This document shows, piece after piece, positions 48,330 through 57,476 of a DNA stretch of 64,000 nt (position 1 is the first letter of the stretch; each line of letters opens with the position of its first letter). Made by a program: the position numbers and the translations under genes. The notes below the pieces were generated by a model. It saw only the letters and a program-made list of their open reading frames with translations, ran no database searches and was not told where the DNA came from. The DNA is taken from NCBI RefSeq assembly GCF_002934545.1, contig NZ_PTJA01000003.1, positions 124,001 to 188,000 on the forward strand. The letters are read 5' to 3'. The DNA comes from Lacrimispora xylanisolvens. GTDB lineage: Bacteria > Bacillota > Clostridia > Lachnospirales > Lachnospiraceae.

Positions 48330-49181
48330 ATGGAATGGATAGAGAGATTAAACAGTGCAATTAACTATATAGAGGAACATCTTACGGATGAAATTGATTT
48401 TGATGAAATATCTAAGATCACGCTTTGTTCATCTTATCACTTTCAAAGAATGTTTGCATATATGGCAGATGTCCCGTTATCGGAATATATTAGGCGAAGA
48501 AAAATGTCAAGAGCTGCAGCAGACCTACAGGATGCTAGTAATAAAGTGATAGATGTTTCTTTAAAATATGGTTATGATTCACCTACGGCCTTTAACAGAG
48601 CTTTTCAGCGAATACATGGTATCGCTCCTTCAGAAGCGAGAGGAGGTCTGCATAGTTTGAAAGCATATCCTCCCATCAGCTTCAAAATATCAATTAAAGG
48701 AGATTGTGTGATGGATTATCGTATTGAGAAGAAAGAGGCATTTAGAATTGTTGGATTATCAATTCCATTAGAAAAAGAAATTGAGAAAAACTTTGAAGTC
48801 GTTCCGGCCATGTGGGGACAGGCTGCTCAAAATGGTATGATAGAAAAGTTGGCGAACATGATGGACGGAGAGGTTAAGGGACTATTAGGTGTCAGCTCAT
48901 GTAATGAGGAATCCGACTGGAAATATTATATAGCAGTAGCAAGTAATCAGGAGGCAGAAACAGGCTTGGAAGAATTCATGGTGCCGGAAGCGACTTGGGC
49001 AATTTTTAGAGGGAACGGGACAAATATATCCATTCAGGAACTAGAGAAGCAAATTGTAACGGATTGGCTTCCAACATCAGGATATGAATATGGGAATGCA
49101 CCGGATGTTGAGGTTTATATTAATCCAAACCCGGAAAATGCAATATATGAAGTTTGGATTCCTGTAGTTAAAAAGAATTGA
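48330..49181 (+). CDS. AraC-family regulator with GyrI-like effector domain
   Basis: A 283-aa protein behind AAGGAG. N-terminal AraC double helix-turn-helix (residues 1-110: ISKITLCSSYHFQRMFAY, then DVSLKYGYDSPTAFNRAFQRIHGIAPSEAR) followed by a GyrI/BmrR-like effector-binding domain (residues 125-283: YRIEKKEAFRIVGLSIPL, YEVWIPV). This build is that of Rob/YdeE-type activators, which bind small hydrophobic ligands. Next gene starts 10 nt downstream. Confidence 0.9.
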   Translation: MEWIERLNSAINYIEEHLTDEIDFDEISKITLCSSYHFQRMFAYMADVPLSEYIRRRKMSRAAADLQDASNKVIDVSLKYGYDSPTAFNRAFQRIHGIAPSEARGGLHSLKAYPPISFKISIKGDCVMDYRIEKKEAFRIVGLSIPLEKEIEKNFEVVPAMWGQAAQNGMIEKLANMMDGEVKGLLGVSSCNEESDWKYYIAVASNQEAETGLEEFMVPEATWAIFRGNGTNISIQELEKQIVTDWLPTSGYEYGNAPDVEVYINPNPENAIYEVWIPVVKKN

Positions 49182-49191
49182 GGAGCTTATA

Positions 49192-49659
49192 ATGGTACAT
49201 TTAGTATATTGTGAAAATATTGGTGTGACAGGTAAGAGAGTATTAGATAAGATTAATAGTGGAATAAAAACTATGGTTGTAAGGGGGGCGGCTGGACGCA
49301 AGATACCACATAGCAGAGTTTTTGAAGGTGAAATGTTATATTTTATGGAAAAAGGGACAGCAAAGATATCCACGAAAGCTATCGTGAAATCTGTCCAAAA
49401 TTACGTAAAGCTAACCGATGATGAGATTGTAAAAGTACTTGCAGATAATCAGGATAAACTCAATTTAACAGAAAAACAAAAAATACGTTGGCACAAGAAA
49501 TGCTTATGTCTGATAGAATTTCAAAATGTTACAGCAATTACTCCTGCGCTTGACTTTGACCATCAGGGAAACATGGATGATTGGTTTATGATTGAAAAGA
49601 TTGATGATGTTGTTGTTGGGACAAGTATTCCATATACTTATCAAAAATCAAAGTTTTAG
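49192..49659 (+). CDS. Uncharacterised protein, possible PUA/ASCH-like fold
   Basis: A 155-aa soluble protein 10 nt after the AraC gene, thus co-transcribed. The first 75 residues (VYCENIGVTGK, then MVVRGAAGRKIPHSRVFEGEMLYFMEKGTAKISTKAIV) have the strand order and small-residue turn of PUA/ASCH-like RNA or nucleotide-binding domains. Not recognised at family level. No catalytic motif is visible. Confidence 0.6.
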   Translation: MVHLVYCENIGVTGKRVLDKINSGIKTMVVRGAAGRKIPHSRVFEGEMLYFMEKGTAKISTKAIVKSVQNYVKLTDDEIVKVLADNQDKLNLTEKQKIRWHKKCLCLIEFQNVTAITPALDFDHQGNMDDWFMIEKIDDVVVGTSIPYTYQKSKF

Positions 49660-49769
49660 TTTATGTTGATGAGAAATTCTTGGCGGAGCAACGATAAAAA
49701 TATGGAATGTGATCGCTTTTTTTGTAAGTGTATTTGAAAAAGCTAAGGGAGAGTAGCTTGCAGCTTGCT

Positions 49770-50152
49770 GTTTTCAAGTATAAACGACTCAATGAACAGT
49801 ACCACCGTCAGGACTTTTTCTTTCTACAATTTGCGTATCGTGGCGACTATGATGCCCTAAGTGCAAAATAGATTGCTATATTGGACAACCCTATAGTGGT
49901 TATGCTGCTAAAAGAGAATCAGATGAAGAAGGTATCATTATCGGTGTGTTAATTCGGAAAGAAATATTTATTCGGGAATTTCTTGCGTCATTTTCCACAG
50001 ACACTGCTATGCTCAATTTCTTTCTTGAACAGCATAAAAATCAGTACGCAGATGAATTCGTTCATTTAAGAATCCCAGATTCTTCTCCCAATAGCAGCAA
50101 TTTCTATAAAGCATTTAATCAGTATTTTGGAACTTCTCCAAGACAGTTGTGA
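49770..50152 (+). pseudogene. Broken AraC-family regulator
   Basis: Fragments of one AraC protein are left: a piece around FLQFAYRGDYDALSAK, then after a stop GQPYSGYAAKRESDEEGI...FLASFSTDTAMLNFFLEQH, then directly the C-terminal DNA-binding end FYKAFNQYFGTSPRQL. Most of the helix-turn-helix domain is missing between residues HLRIPDSSP and NSSNFYKAF, an internal deletion, and the N-terminal part contains stops. The remaining sequence of the region (49660-49769, 50153-50283) has no gene. Confidence 0.65.
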
Positions 50153-50283
50153 CATCATTCTGTAATACTATATTCTCATAGAGTAATTTTTACCTCGTCA
50201 TTACCTCGATAAACTATAATAATAAGGTATTGACTTAAAGTTAACTTAAAGGTTTATAATAAATTATGAGGAGGTAATCTAAC

Positions 50284-51201
50284 ATGAGATATATGAAATT
50301 GGGTAAATCTGATTTACAGGTGCCAACTATTGCAGTTGGCTGTATGCGTATTAATGAGCTGAGTACAGCCGATGCAGAGCGTCTTGTTCAGACTGCTCTG
50401 GAGGGCGGAGTGAATTTCTTCGATCACGCAGATATTTATGGCGGCGGAACATGTGAAGAATTATTTGCAGAGGCCATACACATGAACAGTACTGTCAGAG
50501 AAAAGATAATCCTGCAATCCAAATGTGGCATACGGAAAGGGATGTTTGATTTTTCAAAGGAACATATCTTAGAGGCGGTTGACGGCAGTCTGAAACGGTT
50601 GAAAACCGATTATTTAGATGTACTTCTTTTGCATCGCCCGGACGCACTGGTTGAGCCAGAGGAGGTTGCTGAGGCATTTGATAAGCTTTACAGCAGTGGG
50701 AAAGTACGTAATTTTGGCGTTTCAAATCAGAATCCCATGCAGATTCAGCTGCTTGAAAAATTTTTACACCAACCAATTATAGCAAACCAGTTACAGCTTA
50801 GTATCACCAATGCCACTATGATATCCGCAGGACTCCATGTCAACATGGCAGATGACACTGCTGTTAGCCGTGATGGAAGTGTACTTGATTTTTGTCGCTT
50901 ACATGATATTACGGTACAGCCATGGTCTCCATTTCAATATGGATTTTTTGAGGGAGTTTTTCTAAATAATGATAAATTCCCAAAACTAAATGCGGCAATT
51001 GATAAAATAGCAGCAAATTATGAAGTGTCAAATACCACAATTGCATTAGCATGGATTCTTCGGCATCCGGCACATATGCAGCCTGTGACAGGAACGATGA
51101 ATGCTGACAGGCTAAAAGACTGTATGAAGGCAGCGGATATTTATCTGACCCGTGAGGAATGGTATGAAATCTATTGTGCAGCCGGTAATGTTTTACCATA
51201 G
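50284..51201 (+). CDS. Aldo/keto reductase family oxidoreductase, YdhF-like
   Basis: A 305-aa NADPH-dependent oxidoreductase behind AGGAGG. The TIM-barrel motifs are seen: FDHADIYGGGTCEELF (catalytic Asp and Tyr), LQSKCGIRKG (Lys), DVLLLHRPDALV (His), and VRNFGVSNQNP. Family: reduction of carbonyl compounds to alcohols. It stands alone with its own terminator. Confidence 0.92.
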   Translation: MRYMKLGKSDLQVPTIAVGCMRINELSTADAERLVQTALEGGVNFFDHADIYGGGTCEELFAEAIHMNSTVREKIILQSKCGIRKGMFDFSKEHILEAVDGSLKRLKTDYLDVLLLHRPDALVEPEEVAEAFDKLYSSGKVRNFGVSNQNPMQIQLLEKFLHQPIIANQLQLSITNATMISAGLHVNMADDTAVSRDGSVLDFCRLHDITVQPWSPFQYGFFEGVFLNNDKFPKLNAAIDKIAANYEVSNTTIALAWILRHPAHMQPVTGTMNADRLKDCMKAADIYLTREEWYEIYCAAGNVLP

Positions 51202-51306
51202 TTTTGCGGAAGGTCCCATGCGGGAAACTTCTGTTTATATTTATTATATTGCAGACACGAAAATTGAATATACTAAATAGTTTTATTAACTAATTGGGTA
51301 AGGGGA

Positions 51307-51341
51307 AGCCTTGAGGGTATAGTCTCTCAAGGCTCTTTATT
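51307..51341 (+). terminator. Terminator after aldo/keto reductase
   Basis: AGCCTTGAG, 10-nt loop, CTCAAGGCT, CTTTATT. Its stem resembles that of the terminator at 63046. Confidence 0.8.
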
Positions 51342-51405
51342 ATCCGCTTTACAAAAGAAATTAGAAGAATACCTTCTAAATTAAGATAAGGAATATAGAT
51401 AGCAA

Positions 51406-52014
51406 ATGGATCAAAATAGTGATTTTCTAAGAAAACCGATACAAATAGAGAAAGTATATTCGATACCGGGAATCTTCCTGGTATGTTTTGCGACCGTACA
51501 TAGCATATCACTTATTTTAGCAGCCGTTAGTACACTTGCTGCAATCCTGACGACTCTGACCCTGATTACATCTATTATAATTGTTCCCGTTCTACTTATA
51601 ATAATTATCGTGCAGGTGATTATGAACCGGAGACAAAAATCATATTTAATAAAAGGTCTGGGATCTGTTTGCTTATCGTTCGTACTCATTGCTGGCAGCT
51701 GGCTGGTAGAACCATATATATCACCTTTGCTGACAAGTTATAAAACAGATTTACAGATTAGCAGGTATCAAAAAGTCGTTGATAAAATCCACAGAGGAGA
51801 TAATAAGGAAGATATGGCCTATTCTGTAGGGGGGAAAAGTGGACATGAGGATGTGGCTTTTCTACAATATGCAATTCGTTTCGGGGCATCTGAATTTATC
51901 GTTTATTCAGAGGACGAGGAGATTGAAACGAATTTATTGCTGGAATATGATTATGATCAAAGAACCGATGTAAAAATTAAAGAAAACTGGTATCGAATAA
52001 ACATTGAAAATTAA
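51406..52014 (+). CDS. Uncharacterised membrane protein
   Basis: A 202-aa protein. Three hydrophobic helices (about residues 20-45, 50-75 and 85-105) are followed by a soluble C-terminal domain of about 90 residues with many acidic positions (SEDEEIETNLLLEYDYDQRTDV). No family recognised. AAGATAAGG precedes the ATG; the ribosome site is weak. Confidence 0.65.
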   Translation: MDQNSDFLRKPIQIEKVYSIPGIFLVCFATVHSISLILAAVSTLAAILTTLTLITSIIIVPVLLIIIIVQVIMNRRQKSYLIKGLGSVCLSFVLIAGSWLVEPYISPLLTSYKTDLQISRYQKVVDKIHRGDNKEDMAYSVGGKSGHEDVAFLQYAIRFGASEFIVYSEDEEIETNLLLEYDYDQRTDVKIKENWYRINIEN

Positions 52015-52038
52015 AAAATAATTTTTGAGGGGGATAAA

Positions 52039-52700
52039 ATGAACAACATAGAGAACTCATAGAGAACTATACCATTAGAATTGAACAGGCAAAGGATCAC
52101 TGGAATGTGGAGGATTTAACCAGAAAGGCCTTTTGGAATTTAAATGTTCCGGGATGCAGTGAACATTATATGGTACATGTCATGAGAAATCATCCGGATT
52201 TCATACCTGAACTTGATCTTGTCCTTGAAAAAGACAATCGCATTATCGGAAATATCATGTATACCAAGGCAAAGCTGGTAGATGAGGAAAACTGTGAAAA
52301 GCAGATACTTACCTTCGGGCCCTTAAGTATTCATCCTGACTTCCAAAGAAAGGGATATGGAAAAGTCCTGCTTGAATACTCCTTTGCAAAGGCAAAAGAA
52401 ATGTCCTACGATGTGATCGTAATTTTTGGAAATCCGGATAACTACGTTTCCCGTGGATTTAAAAGTTGTAAAAAATTTGATGTTTACGTTAGAGAAGGCA
52501 TTTATCCGGCAGCCATGATGGTAAAGGAGTTAACGGAGGGGTTCCTGGACAAGAGAAAGTGGCGTTATGTCGAAAGCGAAGTCTATGAGGTAGATGAAAG
52601 AGCGGCAGAGCAGTTTGATACGAATTTTGAAAAAATGGAAAAGAAATTCCAACCAAGTCAGGAAGAGTTTTATATTCACAGTCATTCAAGAATTGTTTAA
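52039..52700 (+). pseudogene. GNAT acetyltransferase frameshifted by 11-bp duplication
   Basis: The GNAT domain is intact from residue VEDLTRKAFW to the end (FGPLSIHPDFQRKGYGKVLL is the acetyl-CoA loop). However, the proper start (ATG 52039, with GAGGGGG) runs into a TAG at 52060. The cause is visible: ATAGAGAACTC is repeated in tandem (52048-52058 and 52059-52068). Removing one copy restores MNNIENYTIRIEQAKDHW in frame. As read, only GTG 52107 could start a shortened protein of 197 aa without a good ribosome binding site. Confidence 0.7.
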
Positions 52701-52735
52701 AGTCATGGAATTATAATGAACATAATGGAATTATA

Positions 52736-52791
52736 AAAACAAATGCATCTTGAGAAAGCTATTAAAAGCCCATTCAAGATGCATTTGTTTT
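52736..52791. terminator. Bidirectional terminator between GNAT and lacI-type genes
   Basis: AAAACAAATGCATCTTGA and TCAAGATGCATTTGTTTT form an 18-bp perfect stem with a 20-nt loop; A and T runs on both ends let it serve both converging genes. Confidence 0.85.
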
Positions 52792-52821
52792 ATATTGGGA
52801 TATATTGCAGCTAAAGAGGAA

Positions 52822-53850
52822 TTATGGCACCTGGTTTTTATTTTTCGTTGATGATCGAACGATCAGATTAGGAAGAGTTACAAAGGATTGAACTTGAAGC
52901 CCCGGATTCTTAATCTTCCTCAATAAGATAGAGGCCGCCTGTTTCCCCATTTCATGGACATCTATATCAATCACAGTCAGAGGAGGGTCAATGAGCTGTG
53001 AGAGAGGATAATCGTCAAATGTAATAAGTCCCATATCCTTTGGTATGGATAATTGATGTTTTTCTATTGCCCCAACGGCCCCCATTGCAATCTGATTATT
53101 TTCACAGATAACGGCATCGGGGAGAGTGGGCTGACTTAGGAGTTCTTCCATCATTAAAAATCCGCTTTCTTTTGTATAGGTACCGTATTTTATAAAATCA
53201 TCTTGTATGGTGAGTCCATTAATATTCATATACGATACAAAACCTTGCAGGCGGTGCCTTGATATTTCATCGCTTTTAGGTCCTCCGATAAAAGCGATCT
53301 GAGAATAGCCGCATTTTTCCAAATATTCCATTGCCATTTGTCCGGAAACACGATTATTGGTATCGATCCAGGAAGAGGGACTGGCAAATGGGGGCCTCCC
53401 GATAATAATGTGTGGAAAGTTGTTTTTAGATAAAAAGTCAACCAATGCCCTTGAAGTGGCAGAACCATGGATCAAAATACCATCAGCTGTGTTACAACCA
53501 ACGATTTTATTTGCTGAATCAAAAGCATCTTGTTTGTCAGATACGCCCAGGAAAGACAGATTATAGTTTTTGTCCCGGATTACATTTTGCGCACCGCATA
53601 GAATTTCAAACATGTGAGGATTATAAAAGGCAGTATGTATTTCCGTAACAGCAAGAAAGATAATGTTGCCAGTACGTTTGCATTTGAAATTACTGGCTTG
53701 TGCATTGGGATGATAATTGAGACGCTTCATTACTTCCATGACACGCTGAGTCGTACTTTCTGAAATATAAGGCTTGTTGTTCAGTATTTTAGATACCGTA
53801 GCCGTGGATACTCCGGCTTCCCTGGCAACATCTTTTATTGTAACAGCCAT
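52822..53850 (-). CDS. LacI-family regulator of the maltodextrin locus
   Basis: A 342-aa protein. Residues 1-60 form the LacI helix-turn-helix with hinge (IKDVAREAGVSTATVSKILN and MKRLNYHPNAQA), followed by a periplasmic-binding-type sugar domain. Divergent from the amylase gene with about 170 nt between starts, and so probably its repressor, released by maltose or a similar sugar. Confidence 0.9.
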   Translation of the reverse strand: MAVTIKDVAREAGVSTATVSKILNNKPYISESTTQRVMEVMKRLNYHPNAQASNFKCKRTGNIIFLAVTEIHTAFYNPHMFEILCGAQNVIRDKNYNLSFLGVSDKQDAFDSANKIVGCNTADGILIHGSATSRALVDFLSKNNFPHIIIGRPPFASPSSWIDTNNRVSGQMAMEYLEKCGYSQIAFIGGPKSDEISRHRLQGFVSYMNINGLTIQDDFIKYGTYTKESGFLMMEELLSQPTLPDAVICENNQIAMGAVGAIEKHQLSIPKDMGLITFDDYPLSQLIDPPLTVIDIDVHEMGKQAASILLRKIKNPGLQVQSFVTLPNLIVRSSTKNKNQVP

Positions 53851-53928
53851 TGGACACCCCTTTCTTAAACTCCATTAGAATAGTATATCGTTTACCTAAA
53901 AAAATCAAGCAATATGTATAAAAAAACT

Positions 53929-53956
53929 TTGTTATTAGGAGTGACATTGTTATAAT
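53929..53956 (+). promoter_or_regulatory. Promoter of the maltodextrin operon
   Basis: TTGTTA, 16-nt spacer, TATAAT, about 50 nt before the amylase ribosome binding site. Confidence 0.6.
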
Positions 53957-53964
53957 TTGCTTAT

Positions 53965-53978
53965 AAATACCGGTATTT
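53965..53978. promoter_or_regulatory. Likely LacI-type operator
   Basis: AAATACCGGTATTT, a perfect 14-bp palindrome with central CG, starting 9 nt after the -10 box. It covers the transcription start, where a repressor would block initiation. Confidence 0.65.
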
Positions 53979-54029
53979 TATAAAACAGTAAACTACATAT
54001 CAAGAATGGAGAAGGAAGGGGAAATGGTA

Positions 54030-56009
54030 TTGAAAAAGATCTTAAAACGTATTGTAAGCTTTGTACTTTGTTTTATTATGACAATGCCTCTGTTACCTCC
54101 AATGGAGGTAAATGCAGCCGATAGTCTACGGGGAGAGTCTATTTATCAGATTATGGTTGATCGTTTTTATGATGGGGATAAAACGAATAATGCAACTGGA
54201 GAAGCTTTTCGATATGCAGAGAACTCAGAAGAAGATTATCGTTATATGCACGGTGGTGACTGGCAGGGAATCATAGATAAGATTTCTTACATTAGGGAAA
54301 TGGGATATACCGCAATCTGGATTTCACCGGTATCTGACCCACAGCTATGGGGAATACCGGATTCCAGTGGCAAACAGTGGCCAACTGCCTATCATGGCTA
54401 TAATGTATTTGATCCCAACCGGGCCAATCGTTATTTCGGTTCAAAAGATCCACAGGCCAGCAAGGATAAGCTAAAGGAATTAGTAAACATTTGCCATGAA
54501 AACGGAATTAAGGTCATTTTTGATGTAGTTCCCAATCATGTAGGAGATTATCTGCAGGGAATCGGAAGCAATGCACATTATACCAACGGTACAGGATTAA
54601 AGGAGGGCACTCAGTTACAGCCTGCGGCGCCGTTTAATAATGTCTCATGGTATCACAATAAAGGAGATATCAACTTTAACATAGAGCATCCTCATACATC
54701 AACAAGCACACAGATGCTTGAAGATCATGATCTGGGTGGACTGGATGATATTGACTTTGATAATAAAGATGCCAAGGGTGCAATGTTCGACTCTATAAAA
54801 AACTGGTTTACCTATACCGGGGCAGATGGGGCCAGAGTGGATGCGGCAAAATGTATGAAACCATCTGATATTCATGAATTACAGGAATATTTGGGAGTTG
54901 TAACCTTTGGCGAGAACTTTGATATGCATGTGGAATTTATTAAAGATTGGGTTGGAGATAACGCTGAAACAGGTATGCTTGATTTTCCTCTTTTTCAGGC
55001 TATTGTAAATGATTTTGCATATGGTAAGAATTTTAACAACACATCGGAAATCTCACTTCAATCCATTTTGGCACAGGATTATCTTTATGGCACTCACCTG
55101 AATGATATGGTTACATTTATTGATAATCACGACAGAAATCGTTTTCTGACAGAAGCTGGGGGTGATGTTGATAAACTCCATAATGCGTTAACGTTTATAT
55201 TTACAGCAAGGGGAACCCCGGTGGTCTTCCAGGGAACAGAGCAAAACAGAGGAAATGCCAATGGTCAGGGGATTAATGGGATTGCAGATACCTGGAATCG
55301 TTGGTCCATGGTAACAAAAGATCAAAATGGCAATGTAATAAAAGATTATTTTAACACATCCACCAATACATATAAGCTTATCCGGACTTTAAATGATCTT
55401 CGGGAAAAATATGAAGCTTTAAGCTTTGGAACACAACGTGAGATGTGGACTTCCATGCATACTTATGCGTTTTCAAGAAGAATGGATAGCGGAAAGAATG
55501 CTGGACAGGAATTAATTTGTGCGTTTCATAATTCAAAAGGAACGGATACTGAAACGATGTCAATACGTGCCGAAAGTTCCATAAAGGCAGGGACTACGTT
55601 AGTAAATGTAATGAATCCCAATGATAAAATAACCGTATCCCAAGATAAGAAAGTTACAATAACCCTTACCGGAGACACCTCTAAAATATATGTGGCTGAT
55701 GAAAATGCAGGTGATACCATTCCCGTGACCATTCATATTCGCAATACGTCTACGGACTGGGGACAGAATGTTTATATTCTAGGGAACTGTGCTGAACTTG
55801 GTAACTGGGATCCAAGCAAAGCAGCAGGGCCTGCGGCCTGTCCCAATTATCCAGAGTGGATTTTAACCGTATATATTCCGGCAGGTCAGAAAATTGAGTT
55901 TAAAGCAATTAAGAAGAATGCGGCAGGAAATGTCATTTGGCAAAGTGGAGATAATCGCAGCTTTACGGTGCCAGCGTCGGGGGCAGGAACAGTGAATATA
56001 GACTGGTAA
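54030..56009 (+). CDS. Secreted alpha-amylase family enzyme (GH13) with CBM20
   Basis: About 659 aa. The TTG at 54030 is preferred, since AAGGAAGGGG lies 9 nt upstream; an ATG at 54006 or 54024 is possible. A signal peptide (KKILKRIVSFVLCFIMTMPLLP, cleaved after about VNAA) shows secretion. The GH13 barrel has the triad Asp271 (DGARVDAAKC), Glu295 (FGENFD) and Asp368 (FIDNHD). Residues about 560-659 form a starch-binding CBM20 (VTIHIRNTSTDWGQNVYILG). Length and domain order match cyclodextrin glucanotransferases and maltogenic amylases; the missing full E domain leaves the reaction open. Confidence 0.9.
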   Translation: MKKILKRIVSFVLCFIMTMPLLPPMEVNAADSLRGESIYQIMVDRFYDGDKTNNATGEAFRYAENSEEDYRYMHGGDWQGIIDKISYIREMGYTAIWISPVSDPQLWGIPDSSGKQWPTAYHGYNVFDPNRANRYFGSKDPQASKDKLKELVNICHENGIKVIFDVVPNHVGDYLQGIGSNAHYTNGTGLKEGTQLQPAAPFNNVSWYHNKGDINFNIEHPHTSTSTQMLEDHDLGGLDDIDFDNKDAKGAMFDSIKNWFTYTGADGARVDAAKCMKPSDIHELQEYLGVVTFGENFDMHVEFIKDWVGDNAETGMLDFPLFQAIVNDFAYGKNFNNTSEISLQSILAQDYLYGTHLNDMVTFIDNHDRNRFLTEAGGDVDKLHNALTFIFTARGTPVVFQGTEQNRGNANGQGINGIADTWNRWSMVTKDQNGNVIKDYFNTSTNTYKLIRTLNDLREKYEALSFGTQREMWTSMHTYAFSRRMDSGKNAGQELICAFHNSKGTDTETMSIRAESSIKAGTTLVNVMNPNDKITVSQDKKVTITLTGDTSKIYVADENAGDTIPVTIHIRNTSTDWGQNVYILGNCAELGNWDPSKAAGPAACPNYPEWILTVYIPAGQKIEFKAIKKNAAGNVIWQSGDNRSFTVPASGAGTVNIDW

Positions 56010-56055
56010 GAGATTCGTAACATAGTTTTTAAATTTTGAATGGAGGGCATGAGAA

Positions 56056-57294
56056 TTGAAGAAGATGGCACTGATTTTGTGTATTGCAATGACTGCAGCA
56101 ATGTTTACAGGATGTAGTAAAAATACGGACAGCGTTGCAGCAAAGCAGGGGAATAAGGAAGCACTCAATACCATCCGTATCTGGCATGATGGAGATAAGG
56201 CAATGATACAGCTGATGGAAGATCATCTAAATGAGGCTTTAAGTGATGATGGAATCAATGTAAAATTCGAGCAAAAGAGCGGGTTAACAGATCAGATTAA
56301 GCTATATGGAAGCGATGAGGTGAATGGACCGGATCTTTATATGTATGCCCATGATTCTCTTGGAATGTTTGTGGAAATGGGGGCTTTGGCACCAATTACG
56401 GATGTGATTGATAAAACCGTTTATGCGGATATGCTTCCCATGACGCTGAAAGCAGGGAATTATAAGGATGCTCAATACCTGATGCCTGTCTACTTTGAAA
56501 CACTGCTTTTTATTTATAATAAGGATTTGTGGGAGGGAGAAGTGCCTTCCACCACAGAAGAACTTTATTCCTACATGAAGAACCATACAGATGCCACTAC
56601 AGGAACTTATGCTTTGGTGAACCAACATTCAACTGCTTATAATGTAGCTCCCTTTATAAACGGATTTGGCGGGTTCATTATCAATGAGCAGGCGAAGCCA
56701 GGACTAAATGATAAAAAGACCATGGAGGCAATTGAATATAATAAAAAGTTTGCAAAATTAGAAGCGGACGGGGACTATAATACGGTGAATGCCCTGTTTA
56801 AAGACGGAAAAGCCGCAGCAATTATTGGCGGACCATGGCTGATATCAGGTGTGAAAGAAGCTAAAATCAATTATGGAATAAAATCCTTATGTGATTTCAA
56901 ACTGCCAAACGGTAATACACTGGTGCCATATTCAGGTGTGCAGGGAGTTGGTGTTATGAAGCATGCAGCCGAAACTAAAAAGGATGCGGTGGAAAAGGTG
57001 CTGAAAGAAATTGCTGAACCCCAGCTTGGAATTGATCTGGCTGAAAACTCCAGATGCGCTCCTGCGAATCAAAAATCCTATGAAAATCCAACGGTGTCAA
57101 AGGATGAAATGATAGCTGCTATGAGAAAGACTGCTGATACTGCCCAGCCAATGCCAAACATTCCCCAAATGAGCGTAATGTGGGGACCGGCAGAATCACT
57201 TCTTGCGGCAGTTAATAAATCTGGCAAAGATTTAAACAGCGTTGCGGATGAATATCAAAAGCAGGCAGAGACTGCAATTGCAGATATGCAATAA
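56056..57294 (+). CDS. Maltodextrin-binding lipoprotein
   Basis: A 412-aa MalE-like protein with TTG start behind GGAGGGC. A lipoprotein signal ends at FTGC with the lipidated Cys at residue 20. The two-lobe pattern and typical MalE segments are seen (NTIRIWHDGDKAMIQ, FYIYNKDLW-like FIYNKDLWEG, AAIIGGPWLIS). It follows the amylase gene by 46 nt and serves the importer encoded next. Note that its ligand is inferred from neighbours. Confidence 0.9.
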   Translation: MKKMALILCIAMTAAMFTGCSKNTDSVAAKQGNKEALNTIRIWHDGDKAMIQLMEDHLNEALSDDGINVKFEQKSGLTDQIKLYGSDEVNGPDLYMYAHDSLGMFVEMGALAPITDVIDKTVYADMLPMTLKAGNYKDAQYLMPVYFETLLFIYNKDLWEGEVPSTTEELYSYMKNHTDATTGTYALVNQHSTAYNVAPFINGFGGFIINEQAKPGLNDKKTMEAIEYNKKFAKLEADGDYNTVNALFKDGKAAAIIGGPWLISGVKEAKINYGIKSLCDFKLPNGNTLVPYSGVQGVGVMKHAAETKKDAVEKVLKEIAEPQLGIDLAENSRCAPANQKSYENPTVSKDEMIAAMRKTADTAQPMPNIPQMSVMWGPAESLLAAVNKSGKDLNSVADEYQKQAETAIADMQ

Positions 57295-57341
57295 AAGTGT
57301 ATGTACGTAGGAAGTTAGCAGAGGGTGTTTTTTAGCTCTTT

Positions 57342-57383
57342 GTATGACCGGTTAACTTGTTTTATATAGTTAATCGGTCATAC
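57342..57383 (+). other. Hairpin between binding protein and permease genes
   Basis: GTATGACCGGTTAAC and GTTAATCGGTCATAC form a 15-bp stem with one G-U pair. There is no T run after it, so it more likely protects the 3' end of the upstream messenger than terminates. Confidence 0.65.
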
Positions 57384-57476
57384 AGTAGAAAACTTGTCTT
57401 ACGATTATGTAGAGACACCTACCTGTCCTTTATAGGATAGATTGCTGCAGATTGGGGATATAGGAGTAGGCAATTT

